DNA of 64,000 nucleotides from assembly GCA_946404495.1 (NCBI GenBank), contig CAMJDT010000002.1:1-64000 (forward strand). Reading direction: 5' to 3'. This stretch comes from an uncultured Bacteroidales bacterium (GTDB taxonomy: Bacteria > Bacteroidota > Bacteroidia > Bacteroidales > Paludibacteraceae). The position numbers and the translations under genes were made by a program. The notes below the pieces were generated by a model. It saw only the letters and a list, made by a program, of their open reading frames with translations, was not told where the DNA came from and ran no database searches. Of this stretch, positions 20,880-29,992 are shown piece after piece (within the stretch, counting starts at the first letter, position 1; each line of letters starts with the position of its first letter).

Positions 20880-21539
20880 TTAATTAAAGCGATAGTTAAG
20901 GAATCGATTAATCGGGTAGGCGGCTTGGGCGATGCGGATGAGCTGATCCATGAAATCGGGCGCACATACCTGCTTGTCGCTTAGCGGCGTGGAGATAGTG
21001 AAGGTCTTGCGCTTGAGCCAATCGGCGTGCACGAACTGTGCATCGTAGCCCAGCGGTACGCGCGAGAGCATATAGTCGGTGTCGAAGTCCGTGAAGTACT
21101 CCCGAAATGCCGGTGCGGACATGATCTCTTCCAGTTCGTCGTAGTTACCTACGATATCGTCTCTCAGCCCGCGCAACAGTTCCTTGTCCGGGCACCATAT
21201 GCCGGCGGCAAACATACAACATCCGGGCTGTATATGCACGTAATACCCGCCTCGCGGACTCTTCTTACCGCCGCCTGCAGCGGGGAAGGCACCGAACCAC
21301 TCCTTGTACGGCCGTTTGTCGTTGGAGAAACGGATATCGCGGTTGATGCGCCAGATGCAGTCCTTGGCTTTCAGCCCCGCGAGCGTCGGGTCCACCTCTT
21401 CCGTCAGGCGACGGATATACTCCTCCGTGAAGCGCTCGAAGCGCTCGCGGCAGGCCTTGTACCGCGTGCGATTTTGGTCAAACCACTCCTTGTTGTTATG
21501 AACCGCCAACTCTCGTAAAAATTGCAATGTCTCTTTCAT
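20880..21539 (-). CDS. DUF2461/TIGR02453 family protein
   Basis: FLRELAVHNNKEWFDQNRTRY, DIRFSNDKRPYKEWFGAFPAAGG. Confidence 0.9.
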   Translation of the reverse strand: MKETLQFLRELAVHNNKEWFDQNRTRYKACRERFERFTEEYIRRLTEEVDPTLAGLKAKDCIWRINRDIRFSNDKRPYKEWFGAFPAAGGGKKSPRGGYYVHIQPGCCMFAAGIWCPDKELLRGLRDDIVGNYDELEEIMSAPAFREYFTDFDTDYMLSRVPLGYDAQFVHADWLKRKTFTISTPLSDKQVCAPDFMDQLIRIAQAAYPINRFLNYRFN

Positions 21540-21580
21540 ATGTACGATGGACTTCGTTCGTCCTTAATATTTTTTAATTC

Positions 21581-22201
21581 TTAATTTTTAATTTTTAATT
21601 GAAATGTCATTCTGTGATAGGGAGAAGGGCCAAATTGCCGTAGCGCTTCGTAGTGCGCACGGGTAGGGTAGCCTTTGTTATGGTCCCAACCGTACATCGG
21701 ATACTCTTCATGCAGGCGGTTCATGTAGTCATCGCGGTAGGTCTTAGCCAGGATGCTGGCGGCCGCAATCGACATATACTTACCGTCCCCCTTGACCACG
21801 GTGCGAGCCGGCACCTCCAGCAACTCGCCCTCCGGCACGTAGGGTTTCCACTTGTTGCCGTCCACCAGGATATGTTGCGGCCGTACACGCAATTGATCCA
21901 GCGCCCGCTGCATTCCTACGATCGAGGCATTGAGGATATTGATGCGGTCAATCTCCGCTGCCGTCACTTCGCTCACGGCCCAATCTACAGCGTACTGCTC
22001 GATGAGCGGACGCAAGGTTTCCCGCTCGCGTTCCGTCAACTGCTTCGAGTCGTTGAGTCCCAACAGCGCCTCCGGTATCTCTTCCGGCAGGATGACCGCC
22101 GCCGCAAACACACTGCCCGCCAACGGACCGCGACCCGCCTCGTCGCATCCCGCCTCCGGAATACCCGCTATGTAATATGGTAACAGCCGATTTTGCTCCA
22201 T
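21581..22201 (-). CDS. rnhB: Ribonuclease HII
   Basis: AGCDEAGRGPLAGSVFAAAVILP, LNDSKQL, SIAAASILAKTYRD. Confidence 0.96.
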   Translation of the reverse strand: MEQNRLLPYYIAGIPEAGCDEAGRGPLAGSVFAAAVILPEEIPEALLGLNDSKQLTERERETLRPLIEQYAVDWAVSEVTAAEIDRINILNASIVGMQRALDQLRVRPQHILVDGNKWKPYVPEGELLEVPARTVVKGDGKYMSIAAASILAKTYRDDYMNRLHEEYPMYGWDHNKGYPTRAHYEALRQFGPSPYHRMTFQLKIKN

Positions 22202-22315
22202 TTATGCGGCAAAGGTACAAAAAAAATCGCAAATACACAAATATTTCTACGAATAATTTGCATATATGCAAAAAAAGTTGTACCTTTGCACCCAAATTGG
22301 TAAATTACGATACAT

Positions 22316-23431
22316 ATGTGGGTAGGAAAACGAATTGGCGCACTTTTTTTGATGTTGGTCGCATCTTTTACACTTAGTGCAAAGACATATACGGTTGTCA
22401 TCGATGCCGGTCACGGCGGTAAGGATGCCGGAGCGACCGGACGCAGTTTGCATGTGCTGGAGAAGAACCTCAACCTCGACGTCGCGCTGCGCCTGGCATC
22501 GAAGATACGTACGGCGTATCCGGATATCAATGTGGTGCTGACGCGCGATAAGGATGAGTACATCACACTGCAGGAGCGCGCCGACATCGCAAACCGCGAG
22601 AATGCCGACCTATTCATCAGTATTCATGCCAACGCGGTGGATAACAAGGTAGCCCGCGGTGCGGAGACCTTTATCCTGGGTACGGATCGGATGGAGCAGA
22701 ACCTCGACGTAGCGATGCGCGAGAACGCCGTGATGAAACTGGAGGCGGACTATCAGACCAAGTATCAGGGATTCGACCCCAACAGCATCGACTCGTATAT
22801 CATGTTTGAACTGATGCAGAACCAATACCAGGATCAGAGCCTGCAGTTCGCCTCGCTGGTGCAGACGCAGTTTGTAAAGGAACTGCAGCTCGACGACCGC
22901 GGGGTGCGTCAGGCCGCCTTCTGGGTGCTGCTGAAGACTGCGTGCCCGAGTGTGCTGGTGGAAATGGGTTTTGTATCCAACGTGGAGGAGGAGAAATACT
23001 TAGCCTCCGACAAGGGCAAACGCGAGATCACGGAGTCGCTCTTTGCGGCCTTCTGCCGTTACTACGACAAGACCAATGTGCAGGCCGCTCCGCCTGTGAC
23101 GGAACCGGTGCAACCCGAGCCGGAGAAACCCGCTTCCGTCAAGGAGACACGTGCCGAGAAGAAGAAAAAAGCCAATGCCGAAAAAATCGAGACGCCGCCG
23201 GTGACCCCCGACGCTTCCAAGACAACCTGGCGGGTGCAGATCTTCGTCTCGCGTACCGTCCTGCCGGAGACAGACCCCAACTTCAAGGGACTCACCGGAT
23301 GCACCTACCGCGAAGTAAACGGACTCTATAAATATATGTACGGCAATTGCGCTACCAAGGAGGAAGCCCAGGCACTGCAGAAGACCCTCAAGGATCGCTT
23401 CCCCGATTGCTTTGTCGTGAAAGTTGACTGA
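22316..23431 (+). CDS. N-acetylmuramoyl-L-alanine amidase
   Basis: VVIDAGHGGKDAGATG, DLFISIHANAV, SVLVEMGFVSN; C-terminal SPOR-like region. Confidence 0.94.
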   Translation: MWVGKRIGALFLMLVASFTLSAKTYTVVIDAGHGGKDAGATGRSLHVLEKNLNLDVALRLASKIRTAYPDINVVLTRDKDEYITLQERADIANRENADLFISIHANAVDNKVARGAETFILGTDRMEQNLDVAMRENAVMKLEADYQTKYQGFDPNSIDSYIMFELMQNQYQDQSLQFASLVQTQFVKELQLDDRGVRQAAFWVLLKTACPSVLVEMGFVSNVEEEKYLASDKGKREITESLFAAFCRYYDKTNVQAAPPVTEPVQPEPEKPASVKETRAEKKKKANAEKIETPPVTPDASKTTWRVQIFVSRTVLPETDPNFKGLTGCTYREVNGLYKYMYGNCATKEEAQALQKTLKDRFPDCFVVKVD

Positions 23432-23446
23432 TAATTATACAAACAT

Positions 23447-24352
23447 ATGAAACACTCTAGAGAGATAAAAGTAGGAATTGTAGCCGTCGTGTGCGGCTGC
23501 TTGTTGTATTTCGGATTTAACTTCCTGAAAGGCGTTAACATCTTCTCCTCCACGCGTCAGTACGTAGGTATGTACGACGATCTGCACGGCTTGGTGGAGC
23601 AGTCGCCCGTGTATATACGCGGATATAAGGTAGGTCAGGTGGACATCATCGACTATGACTTCACCTCCGAGACCGCCTTTCGCGTGCATATCTCGGTGGC
23701 CAAAGAGATCAACCTCCCCCAAGGAACGGAGATGGTGCTGTGCTCCGATGGTCTGCTGAGCGGCATGGCGATCAAACTCATTATGCCCGCTGATGGAGCG
23801 GCCGGCAGTTACTATGACCGCGATGCGGAACTGCCTACCCGCTACGAACCGGGACCGATGGAGAGCCTGCAGGAAGGTCTGTTGACCAAGGTGGACAACG
23901 CCCTGGATAACCTCGACTCGCTCATCTCCGACGCGCGCAATCAGCTCAACGAGGGTCACCTCAAGCAGACGCTCGCTAATGCGGAACATATATCCAACGA
24001 CTTAGCCGTCACTTCCGGTGACCTGCGCCGCTTCACCCACAACCGACTCCCCGGCATCGTGGATAAGGTGGATACCACCATTACCAATATCAACGGCGTA
24101 GCCGCTAACCTGCGCGAAGCCGACCTCAAGGCTACCGTAGCACGCGTCAACGATGTAGTCGATACGCTGCAAAACGTACTGACCTCCAAGGACGGCACAC
24201 TCGGACTGCTGCTCAACGACAAGGCACTCTATACCCACATCGACTCCGCAGTCGTTTCTGTGGACAGCCTCGTCACCGACCTCAAAGCACACCCGAAACG
24301 CTATGTTCACTTCTCACTTTTCGGCGGAAGAGAAAAAAAGCAAAAAAAATAA
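23447..24352 (+). CDS. MCE/MlaD family protein
   Basis: KHSREIKVGIVAVVCGCLLYFGFNFLKG, YDDLHGLVEQSPVYIRGYKVGQV. Confidence 0.92.
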   Translation: MKHSREIKVGIVAVVCGCLLYFGFNFLKGVNIFSSTRQYVGMYDDLHGLVEQSPVYIRGYKVGQVDIIDYDFTSETAFRVHISVAKEINLPQGTEMVLCSDGLLSGMAIKLIMPADGAAGSYYDRDAELPTRYEPGPMESLQEGLLTKVDNALDNLDSLISDARNQLNEGHLKQTLANAEHISNDLAVTSGDLRRFTHNRLPGIVDKVDTTITNINGVAANLREADLKATVARVNDVVDTLQNVLTSKDGTLGLLLNDKALYTHIDSAVVSVDSLVTDLKAHPKRYVHFSLFGGREKKQKK

Positions 24353-24683
24353 CGAAAAACGTCACTTTTCCGCCTAAGCCCTTATAGTACGGGGATTGCG
24401 GCCATTTGTTTCACAAAAACCAGGTGTGGAACAAAAGGCGCGTTTCCCCTTTAAAATCGGCATGTTTGCTGTTGAAAAAGTGCGTAACTCGTTGATTCTC
24501 AATTGTTTCAGCGTAAGTCGTTGAGAATGAGCACTCCCCAAATCTCCTAATGATTAGTGAAAAAAAAATAAATTTGCATATATCAAAAAAAAGTTGTACC
24601 TTTGCACTCGCTTTTTGATCGAGGGTATATTTACCCGAGAAAAAAACGACTTTGACGCTTTTGAAAAAACGACATAAAAGATA

Positions 24684-26057
24684 ATGGACCAACGCACCGC
24701 CATACAATGGAAACAATGCACGGAAATCATCCGTGACAACGTGACGCCAAGTGTGTACAACACTTGGTTCGCGCCGTTGGAGGTGGTGAATTACGAAGAC
24801 GGTCTGCTGGTGCTCCGCGTGAAGAGCCAGTTTGTGGCTCAATACATCGAGGAGAACTACATCGACCTGCTCTCCAAAGCGATCCTGCACGTCTTTGGTC
24901 CGGATACGCGCCTGGAGTATCGCGTGCTGATGGATTCCACATCCGGCGCTACGGCTACCTTCCGCGGGGAGGAGCTGCAGAATAATAAGGTACACGCGCC
25001 CGTCGCGCGTCCCGCGTACGCGAATATGCACTGGGAGACCTACCTCAACGAGGCCTATACCTTCGGCACCTTCGTACAGGGAGAGACCAATAAGTTGGCC
25101 CGCAAGGCCGGTCTGGCTATCGCCAAGGATCCGGGTAAGACCATCTTCAACCCGCTCTTCATCTACGGCGGCAGCGGAGTAGGTAAGACCCACCTGGCGA
25201 ACGCTATCGGCAACCAGATCGCTCATAATATGCCCGGATGCCGTGTGCTGTACGTGAGCGCCAATACCTTCAAGTTGCAATACCAGGAAGCCGCGCAGCA
25301 GAATAAGATACCCGAGTTCCTGCTCTTCTACCAGAACGTAGATGTGCTCATCGTGGACGATATCCAGTTCTTCTCCGGCCTGAAAGGTACGCAGGATACC
25401 TTCTTCCATATCTTCAACTACCTGCATCAGTCGCGCAAGCAGCTCATCCTGACCTCGGATAAGAGCCCCCTGCAGATTCACGATGTGGACGAGCGCCTTT
25501 TGACCCGCTTCAAGTGGGGACTGCCGGTTGAGATCCAGAAACCCGACTACCAGCTCCGCCTCGCGATCCTGCAAGACCGCGTCAAACGCGACGGCCTCGA
25601 GCTCAGCGACGAGATCATCCATTATATCGCAGCCAATGCTTGCAATAATATCCGCGACATTGAGGGTATCCTGGCTTCGCTGATGGCATATTCCACGCTG
25701 ATGGATTCGGACGTAGACCTGCAGCTGGTGAAGACGGTCGTAGAGCGTCTGGTAGAGGTGCAGCCCAAGTGCGTAATGATGGAGGATGTGGTTGGCCTCG
25801 TGTGCGAACACGAGAACGTCACGACCGCGGCGATCAGCGGCAAGTCGCGCAAGAAGGAGATCGTCCGTGCCCGTCAGATGATCATCTGGCTGGCTAAGGA
25901 ACTCACCGACCGCTCCTACGAGGACATTGGCAGACAGTTGGGCAAACGCACGCACGCTACGATTCTGCACGCGCATCATTCTATGAACGACCAGATGAGT
26001 TACGACCCTATCTTGCGTCACGACCTGATGTTGCTCAAGAACGAACTGACCAAATGA
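24684..26057 (+). CDS. dnaA: Chromosomal replication initiator DnaA
   Basis: FNPLFIYGGSGVGKTHLANAIGN, VLIVDDIQFF, ERLLTRFKWGL, GKRTHATILHAH. Confidence 0.98.
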   Translation: MDQRTAIQWKQCTEIIRDNVTPSVYNTWFAPLEVVNYEDGLLVLRVKSQFVAQYIEENYIDLLSKAILHVFGPDTRLEYRVLMDSTSGATATFRGEELQNNKVHAPVARPAYANMHWETYLNEAYTFGTFVQGETNKLARKAGLAIAKDPGKTIFNPLFIYGGSGVGKTHLANAIGNQIAHNMPGCRVLYVSANTFKLQYQEAAQQNKIPEFLLFYQNVDVLIVDDIQFFSGLKGTQDTFFHIFNYLHQSRKQLILTSDKSPLQIHDVDERLLTRFKWGLPVEIQKPDYQLRLAILQDRVKRDGLELSDEIIHYIAANACNNIRDIEGILASLMAYSTLMDSDVDLQLVKTVVERLVEVQPKCVMMEDVVGLVCEHENVTTAAISGKSRKKEIVRARQMIIWLAKELTDRSYEDIGRQLGKRTHATILHAHHSMNDQMSYDPILRHDLMLLKNELTK

Positions 26058-27052
26058 GTATGCAGCGGGATCGACTCATATTCACAGGATTAGCGCTACT
26101 GTTGGTGGTGCTTTTTTTGTTGGATGTATGCAGCGGCAGCCGTTTCATCGCAGCGTGGAAATACCTGTTCGGCGGCCTGAATGCGGATAGCGTAGACGCG
26201 CGTATCGTAATGAATATCCGTCTGCCGAAGGCTTTGACGGCCATCGTGGCGGGTGCCGCCCTGTCGGTCAGCGGTCTGATGATGCAGACGCTCTTTCGCA
26301 ACCCGCTTGCAGGCCCGTATATCCTCGGCGTATCGAGCGGTGCGGGTCTGGGCGTAGCCCTCGTTACCATGTGCGGCACGGCGCTCGGCGCCACCTTCCT
26401 CATCGGTAAGTTCGGCATCGCTGTTGCCGCTATCGTAGGCGCCGTGTTGGTGCTGATGACCGTTCTGGCTGCTGCACGCCGGGTCAAGAGTAACGTCAGC
26501 CTGCTCATCATTGGTATGATGTTCGGCTCGATCGCCGGCGCTTTCATCAACCTCATTCAGAACTTTGCCAACCCCGACAGCCTCAAGCTCTTCATCGTCT
26601 GGACCTTCGGTTCGCTGACCAGCGTCGGATGGCCGGAACTGGCGGTGCTGACGGCTGTCTGCCTCGCGGCCGGCGGACTCTGCCTCTATCTTATCAAGCC
26701 CCTGAACGGCCTGCTCTTGGGCGAGAACTACGCCCGCGGCTTGGGTATTAGGGTGGAGCAGACGCGTTTTCTGATCGTCCTGGCTACGGGTCTTTTGGCC
26801 GGCAGCGTATCCGCTTTCTGCGGACCGATCGCTTTCATCGGTGTAGCCGTACCGCATATCGCGCGCGGGGTCTATCAAACAAGCAACCACCGCAGGACTC
26901 TTCCTGCGGCGGCGCTTATCGGTGCGAATATCGTGCTCATCTGCGACCTTCTGACGTCGCTCGGCACCTATCCGCTGCCTATCTCCTCGGTGAGCGCGCT
27001 GTTCGGCGCTCCCCTCATCATCTGGATTATTCTGCGGCAAAAGGTATCTTAA
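26054..27052 (+). CDS. FecCD-type iron-siderophore ABC transporter permease
   Basis: IRLPKALTAIVAGAALSVSGLMMQTLFRNPLAGPYILGVSSGAGLG. Confidence 0.94.
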   Translation: MSMQRDRLIFTGLALLLVVLFLLDVCSGSRFIAAWKYLFGGLNADSVDARIVMNIRLPKALTAIVAGAALSVSGLMMQTLFRNPLAGPYILGVSSGAGLGVALVTMCGTALGATFLIGKFGIAVAAIVGAVLVLMTVLAAARRVKSNVSLLIIGMMFGSIAGAFINLIQNFANPDSLKLFIVWTFGSLTSVGWPELAVLTAVCLAAGGLCLYLIKPLNGLLLGENYARGLGIRVEQTRFLIVLATGLLAGSVSAFCGPIAFIGVAVPHIARGVYQTSNHRRTLPAAALIGANIVLICDLLTSLGTYPLPISSVSALFGAPLIIWIILRQKVS

Positions 27053-28520
27053 TGCCTCTCTCAAAGTTGACGGGACCGTTCTTGCGCATCCGTGCGGGCG
27101 AACTGGCTGCTCCGCCGTTTTGAATCGTTCCGCTCATGTGACATTTGACATTCTTGCCGCCACGCGTCGTGCCGGTCAGGGTCCATCCGTCGCTCTCGAT
27201 AATCAGCGTTCCGCTTACGATCAACCACTCGGCAGCAGGCACGAGATAACCTTGGTCAAAATAGGACTTTGAGGTGAAATACAGCTCCGTACCGCCAATC
27301 TCCATCTCGGCATCATCGCGGTAGCCGGCCATTACCGTTCCCGGTTCCATCGTTCCGTTGATGGCGTATCTGCCTTCAGGAATAGTCGTTTGGTCGGTCG
27401 TGGTGAACAGGTAGATGTACATGAACGGTACGCAGGTGGTGTTCTCGCAGTTGAAGGTGAGATTGGCGTTGTAGGTCATGATTGTCCAATAGTTGAAGCC
27501 ATAACTGCTGTAGGGCTTGTACTGGCTGATAGCGTAGTTGAACTCGATCTGATTGGCAGCGGTGTAGTAATCCATCGGGCCGTTACCGTTGTCGGGTTCG
27601 GGGTAGTACTCGCTCACGGGTACTGGCGTCACGCCGCCGTGCTGGATGTCACGACCGCCCTGAGTGCCGGCTACTACGGGCTTCTCCTCCACTTGCACGA
27701 TCGGCTTGAAGTCTTCGCTGACGAACGCTACTACGGCGCAGTTATCGGCTACCCAGCTGTCGCTGAGCGTCGTGGTGTACTCGGCGGTATAGAGCAGACG
27801 GCCTTCTGCATCTTGCGTCAGCTTCAGCGTATCGCCTAACGGTGCCGACAGGAACTCGCGTACGGCCGATACATGGCGGAACTCCTGCCAACCTGCGTAC
27901 GTGTTGTCGTAGTCAGCCTGGTAGTCGATCATGCCGCTCTCCTTGATGACAGCGGTCAGCATCAATTCAATACTATCCACGGCTTTACCGATCTGACCGG
28001 AGACGGTCACCTTGAGTTGGCGCGTGGTGGGATCGTATTCGTTTGCAATCACGCACGAAGCGTAGGTCTCGGTCGCGAATTTCGTCTTACTCATATCCGG
28101 CAGATAACCCGGGTGGAAGGGAATGGACGAACCGCGTGCTTTCTTACGGTCGATGGCGATGTTGGGAGCTCCGCCCACTCTCAGCTTCGAGCAGATCTTC
28201 TTACTGCCGGCTACGGTGAAGTGGTCATCCTTATAGCCGTCGTGGTGCATCAGCAGGATCCAGTTGGGATCACCGTCCATGAAGGCGCTCACACAGTCCA
28301 TGCCATAGGGGCAATAGCCGCAGTCCTGACCCGTGAACTCCTCGATGAGGTGTTTCATGGGGAAGGTGGCCTCTACTACCGGACCAAAACCGGTCTTACT
28401 CGTGTCGGTCTTCGTGGTGTCGGTTCCGTCCGGATCCGGCGTCGGTTCGTTTTGGGGTTTGCAACCCGCAATGCCTGCCATCAGTACGATGGAAAGCAGG
28501 TACAAAAAGGTCTTTTTCAT
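27027..28520 (-). CDS. Omp28-related outer membrane lipoprotein with CxxC
   Basis: Lipobox MAGIAGCKP; HLIEEFTGQDCGYCPYGMD. Confidence 0.85.
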   Translation of the reverse strand: MKKTFLYLLSIVLMAGIAGCKPQNEPTPDPDGTDTTKTDTSKTGFGPVVEATFPMKHLIEEFTGQDCGYCPYGMDCVSAFMDGDPNWILLMHHDGYKDDHFTVAGSKKICSKLRVGGAPNIAIDRKKARGSSIPFHPGYLPDMSKTKFATETYASCVIANEYDPTTRQLKVTVSGQIGKAVDSIELMLTAVIKESGMIDYQADYDNTYAGWQEFRHVSAVREFLSAPLGDTLKLTQDAEGRLLYTAEYTTTLSDSWVADNCAVVAFVSEDFKPIVQVEEKPVVAGTQGGRDIQHGGVTPVPVSEYYPEPDNGNGPMDYYTAANQIEFNYAISQYKPYSSYGFNYWTIMTYNANLTFNCENTTCVPFMYIYLFTTTDQTTIPEGRYAINGTMEPGTVMAGYRDDAEMEIGGTELYFTSKSYFDQGYLVPAAEWLIVSGTLIIESDGWTLTGTTRGGKNVKCHMSGTIQNGGAASSPARMRKNGPVNFERGIKIPFAAE

Positions 28521-28529
28521 AAGCGTATC

Positions 28530-29120
28530 TTATTTTACAATCATTTTCTTACCACCTACGATGTACATGCCTGCGGGCAGTCCCTCCGTCGTGTTGTCGG
28601 TGCGCAGCTGCTGTCCGAAGAGCGTATAGACACCTTGCGGAGCCTTGCTGTCGGCCTCTACATCCTCAATTCCGCTACCTTCATATACGAAGTGCACGAT
28701 GAGTTGCTTCTGCACCGTGCCGTCCGAGAAGAGATAGCGTACCGCTACGTTGGCGCCCGAAGCCTTGGGCGTGAAGTGTACGTACCAGTTCTGCGGACCG
28801 CTCCACGTGCTTGCGTCAAACGCTGCACGGTCGGCTGTCTCACCGTTGCCGGCGCGGCAGTCGCCTCCGCAGCAGAACTCATCCTCCATACCCTCCTCCG
28901 AGCGGAAGATGCTTACGGCCAATGCCTCCGTGGTCACCAGGATCGTACCCTCCACCTTCATCTGCATCTCATCGGTCAGGGGATTCACCGTAGCTTCGTT
29001 CACTACGATCTCCAGGCTGTCGCCCGATATCTCGCCGTAGCCCGTCACGTTAATAATCAATCCGGCCTGCGCACTCACTGCGAGCGCTGCGCCGAGAATA
29101 AGCGTAAATAGTTTCTTCAT
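28530..29120 (-). CDS. Secreted protein with T9SS-type-A-like C-terminal tail
   Basis: Signal peptide MKKLFTLILGAALAVSAQA; C-terminus GVYTLFGQQLRTDNTTEGLPAGMYIVGGKKMIVK. Confidence 0.75.
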   Translation of the reverse strand: MKKLFTLILGAALAVSAQAGLIINVTGYGEISGDSLEIVVNEATVNPLTDEMQMKVEGTILVTTEALAVSIFRSEEGMEDEFCCGGDCRAGNGETADRAAFDASTWSGPQNWYVHFTPKASGANVAVRYLFSDGTVQKQLIVHFVYEGSGIEDVEADSKAPQGVYTLFGQQLRTDNTTEGLPAGMYIVGGKKMIVK

Positions 29121-29161
29121 ATGCATATAAATCTTAAATCTTAAATCTTAAATCTTAAATG

Positions 29162-29992
29162 CTATAACTGTAGCGCTCCTTTCGCTGCAGTTATAGCCTT
29201 CCGTGTCTCCTCGTCGATGAGCACCGCCACGATTCGGCAGTTCTTCCGTACCCACTTGTCGCTCAGCGTATAGATGCCTTCTTTGGTCAGCATCTCGCCA
29301 TTCGGGAACGTGACCGCTTCGCCCCAGTCACCGTTGAGCGAGGCACGCAGCATGTGGTTGTGCACGTACTCGAGATTGGTCGATCCGTCCGGCATGTTTT
29401 GGGCGCCTACGATGCTGTCCTCCGTTACCCACAGCATCAGCCGGCAGGGCTTTATGTCGCTTGATTTGGGCGACAAGTACACCGTTACCTTGACTTCGTT
29501 CTCCCCCTCACCCGCTTCCACAGCGGTAGCGATCGCTACGGTAGCCGTGTCATTGCGGTGCGCAAGCAACTGGGCTGCCCAACTCGTCTGGTCGGTGAAG
29601 TAGGTGCCGTCCTCCGAGGCTGTGATATTGAGATTGCCCGTCGGGAAAGGCGTAGTCGGCTGGCCGTCCATAAAACGGTAATAGACATCCGCCTCGGCAC
29701 AGGTGTAGTCGTACTTGGCGCTCGCCTTGGTGAAAGGATTGCTCTTGGGGTGCATGGCGACGACGATGAGGTTGTCGTACAGCTGCTCCAACTCGTGGGC
29801 TGTCTGCGCCGCCTTGGGGCAGTTGACGCAGCCTACGCCCGTATACTCGATGAGCAGCTGCCCGCGGGCATTCGTGGCCATAGGTTGCGGATCCAAGGCA
29901 ATGAGGCGATCCTTCTCGCTTATCACCTCGCAGCCCGCGATCAGCACTATGGCGAGCAGCAACCATATACTATGTCGTATCGTCCTTACCAT
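29162..29992 (-). CDS. Omp28-related outer membrane lipoprotein with CxxC
   Basis: LLAIVLIAGCEV lipobox; LLIEYTGVGCVNCPKAAQTAHELEQLYDNLIVVAMHP. Confidence 0.83.
   Translation of the reverse strand: MVRTIRHSIWLLLAIVLIAGCEVISEKDRLIALDPQPMATNARGQLLIEYTGVGCVNCPKAAQTAHELEQLYDNLIVVAMHPKSNPFTKASAKYDYTCAEADVYYRFMDGQPTTPFPTGNLNITASEDGTYFTDQTSWAAQLLAHRNDTATVAIATAVEAGEGENEVKVTVYLSPKSSDIKPCRLMLWVTEDSIVGAQNMPDGSTNLEYVHNHMLRASLNGDWGEAVTFPNGEMLTKEGIYTLSDKWVRKNCRIVAVLIDEETRKAITAAKGALQL

Noticed and set aside
24400-24570. oriC with DnaA boxes upstream of dnaA
   Set aside because: No convincing TTATNCACA-type boxes or AT-rich unwinding repeats seen; dnaA is often not at the origin in Bacteroidota.
24411-26021. 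536-aa antisense ORF opposite dnaA
   Set aside because: Codon-bias shadow of dnaA; no independent promoter or domain evidence.
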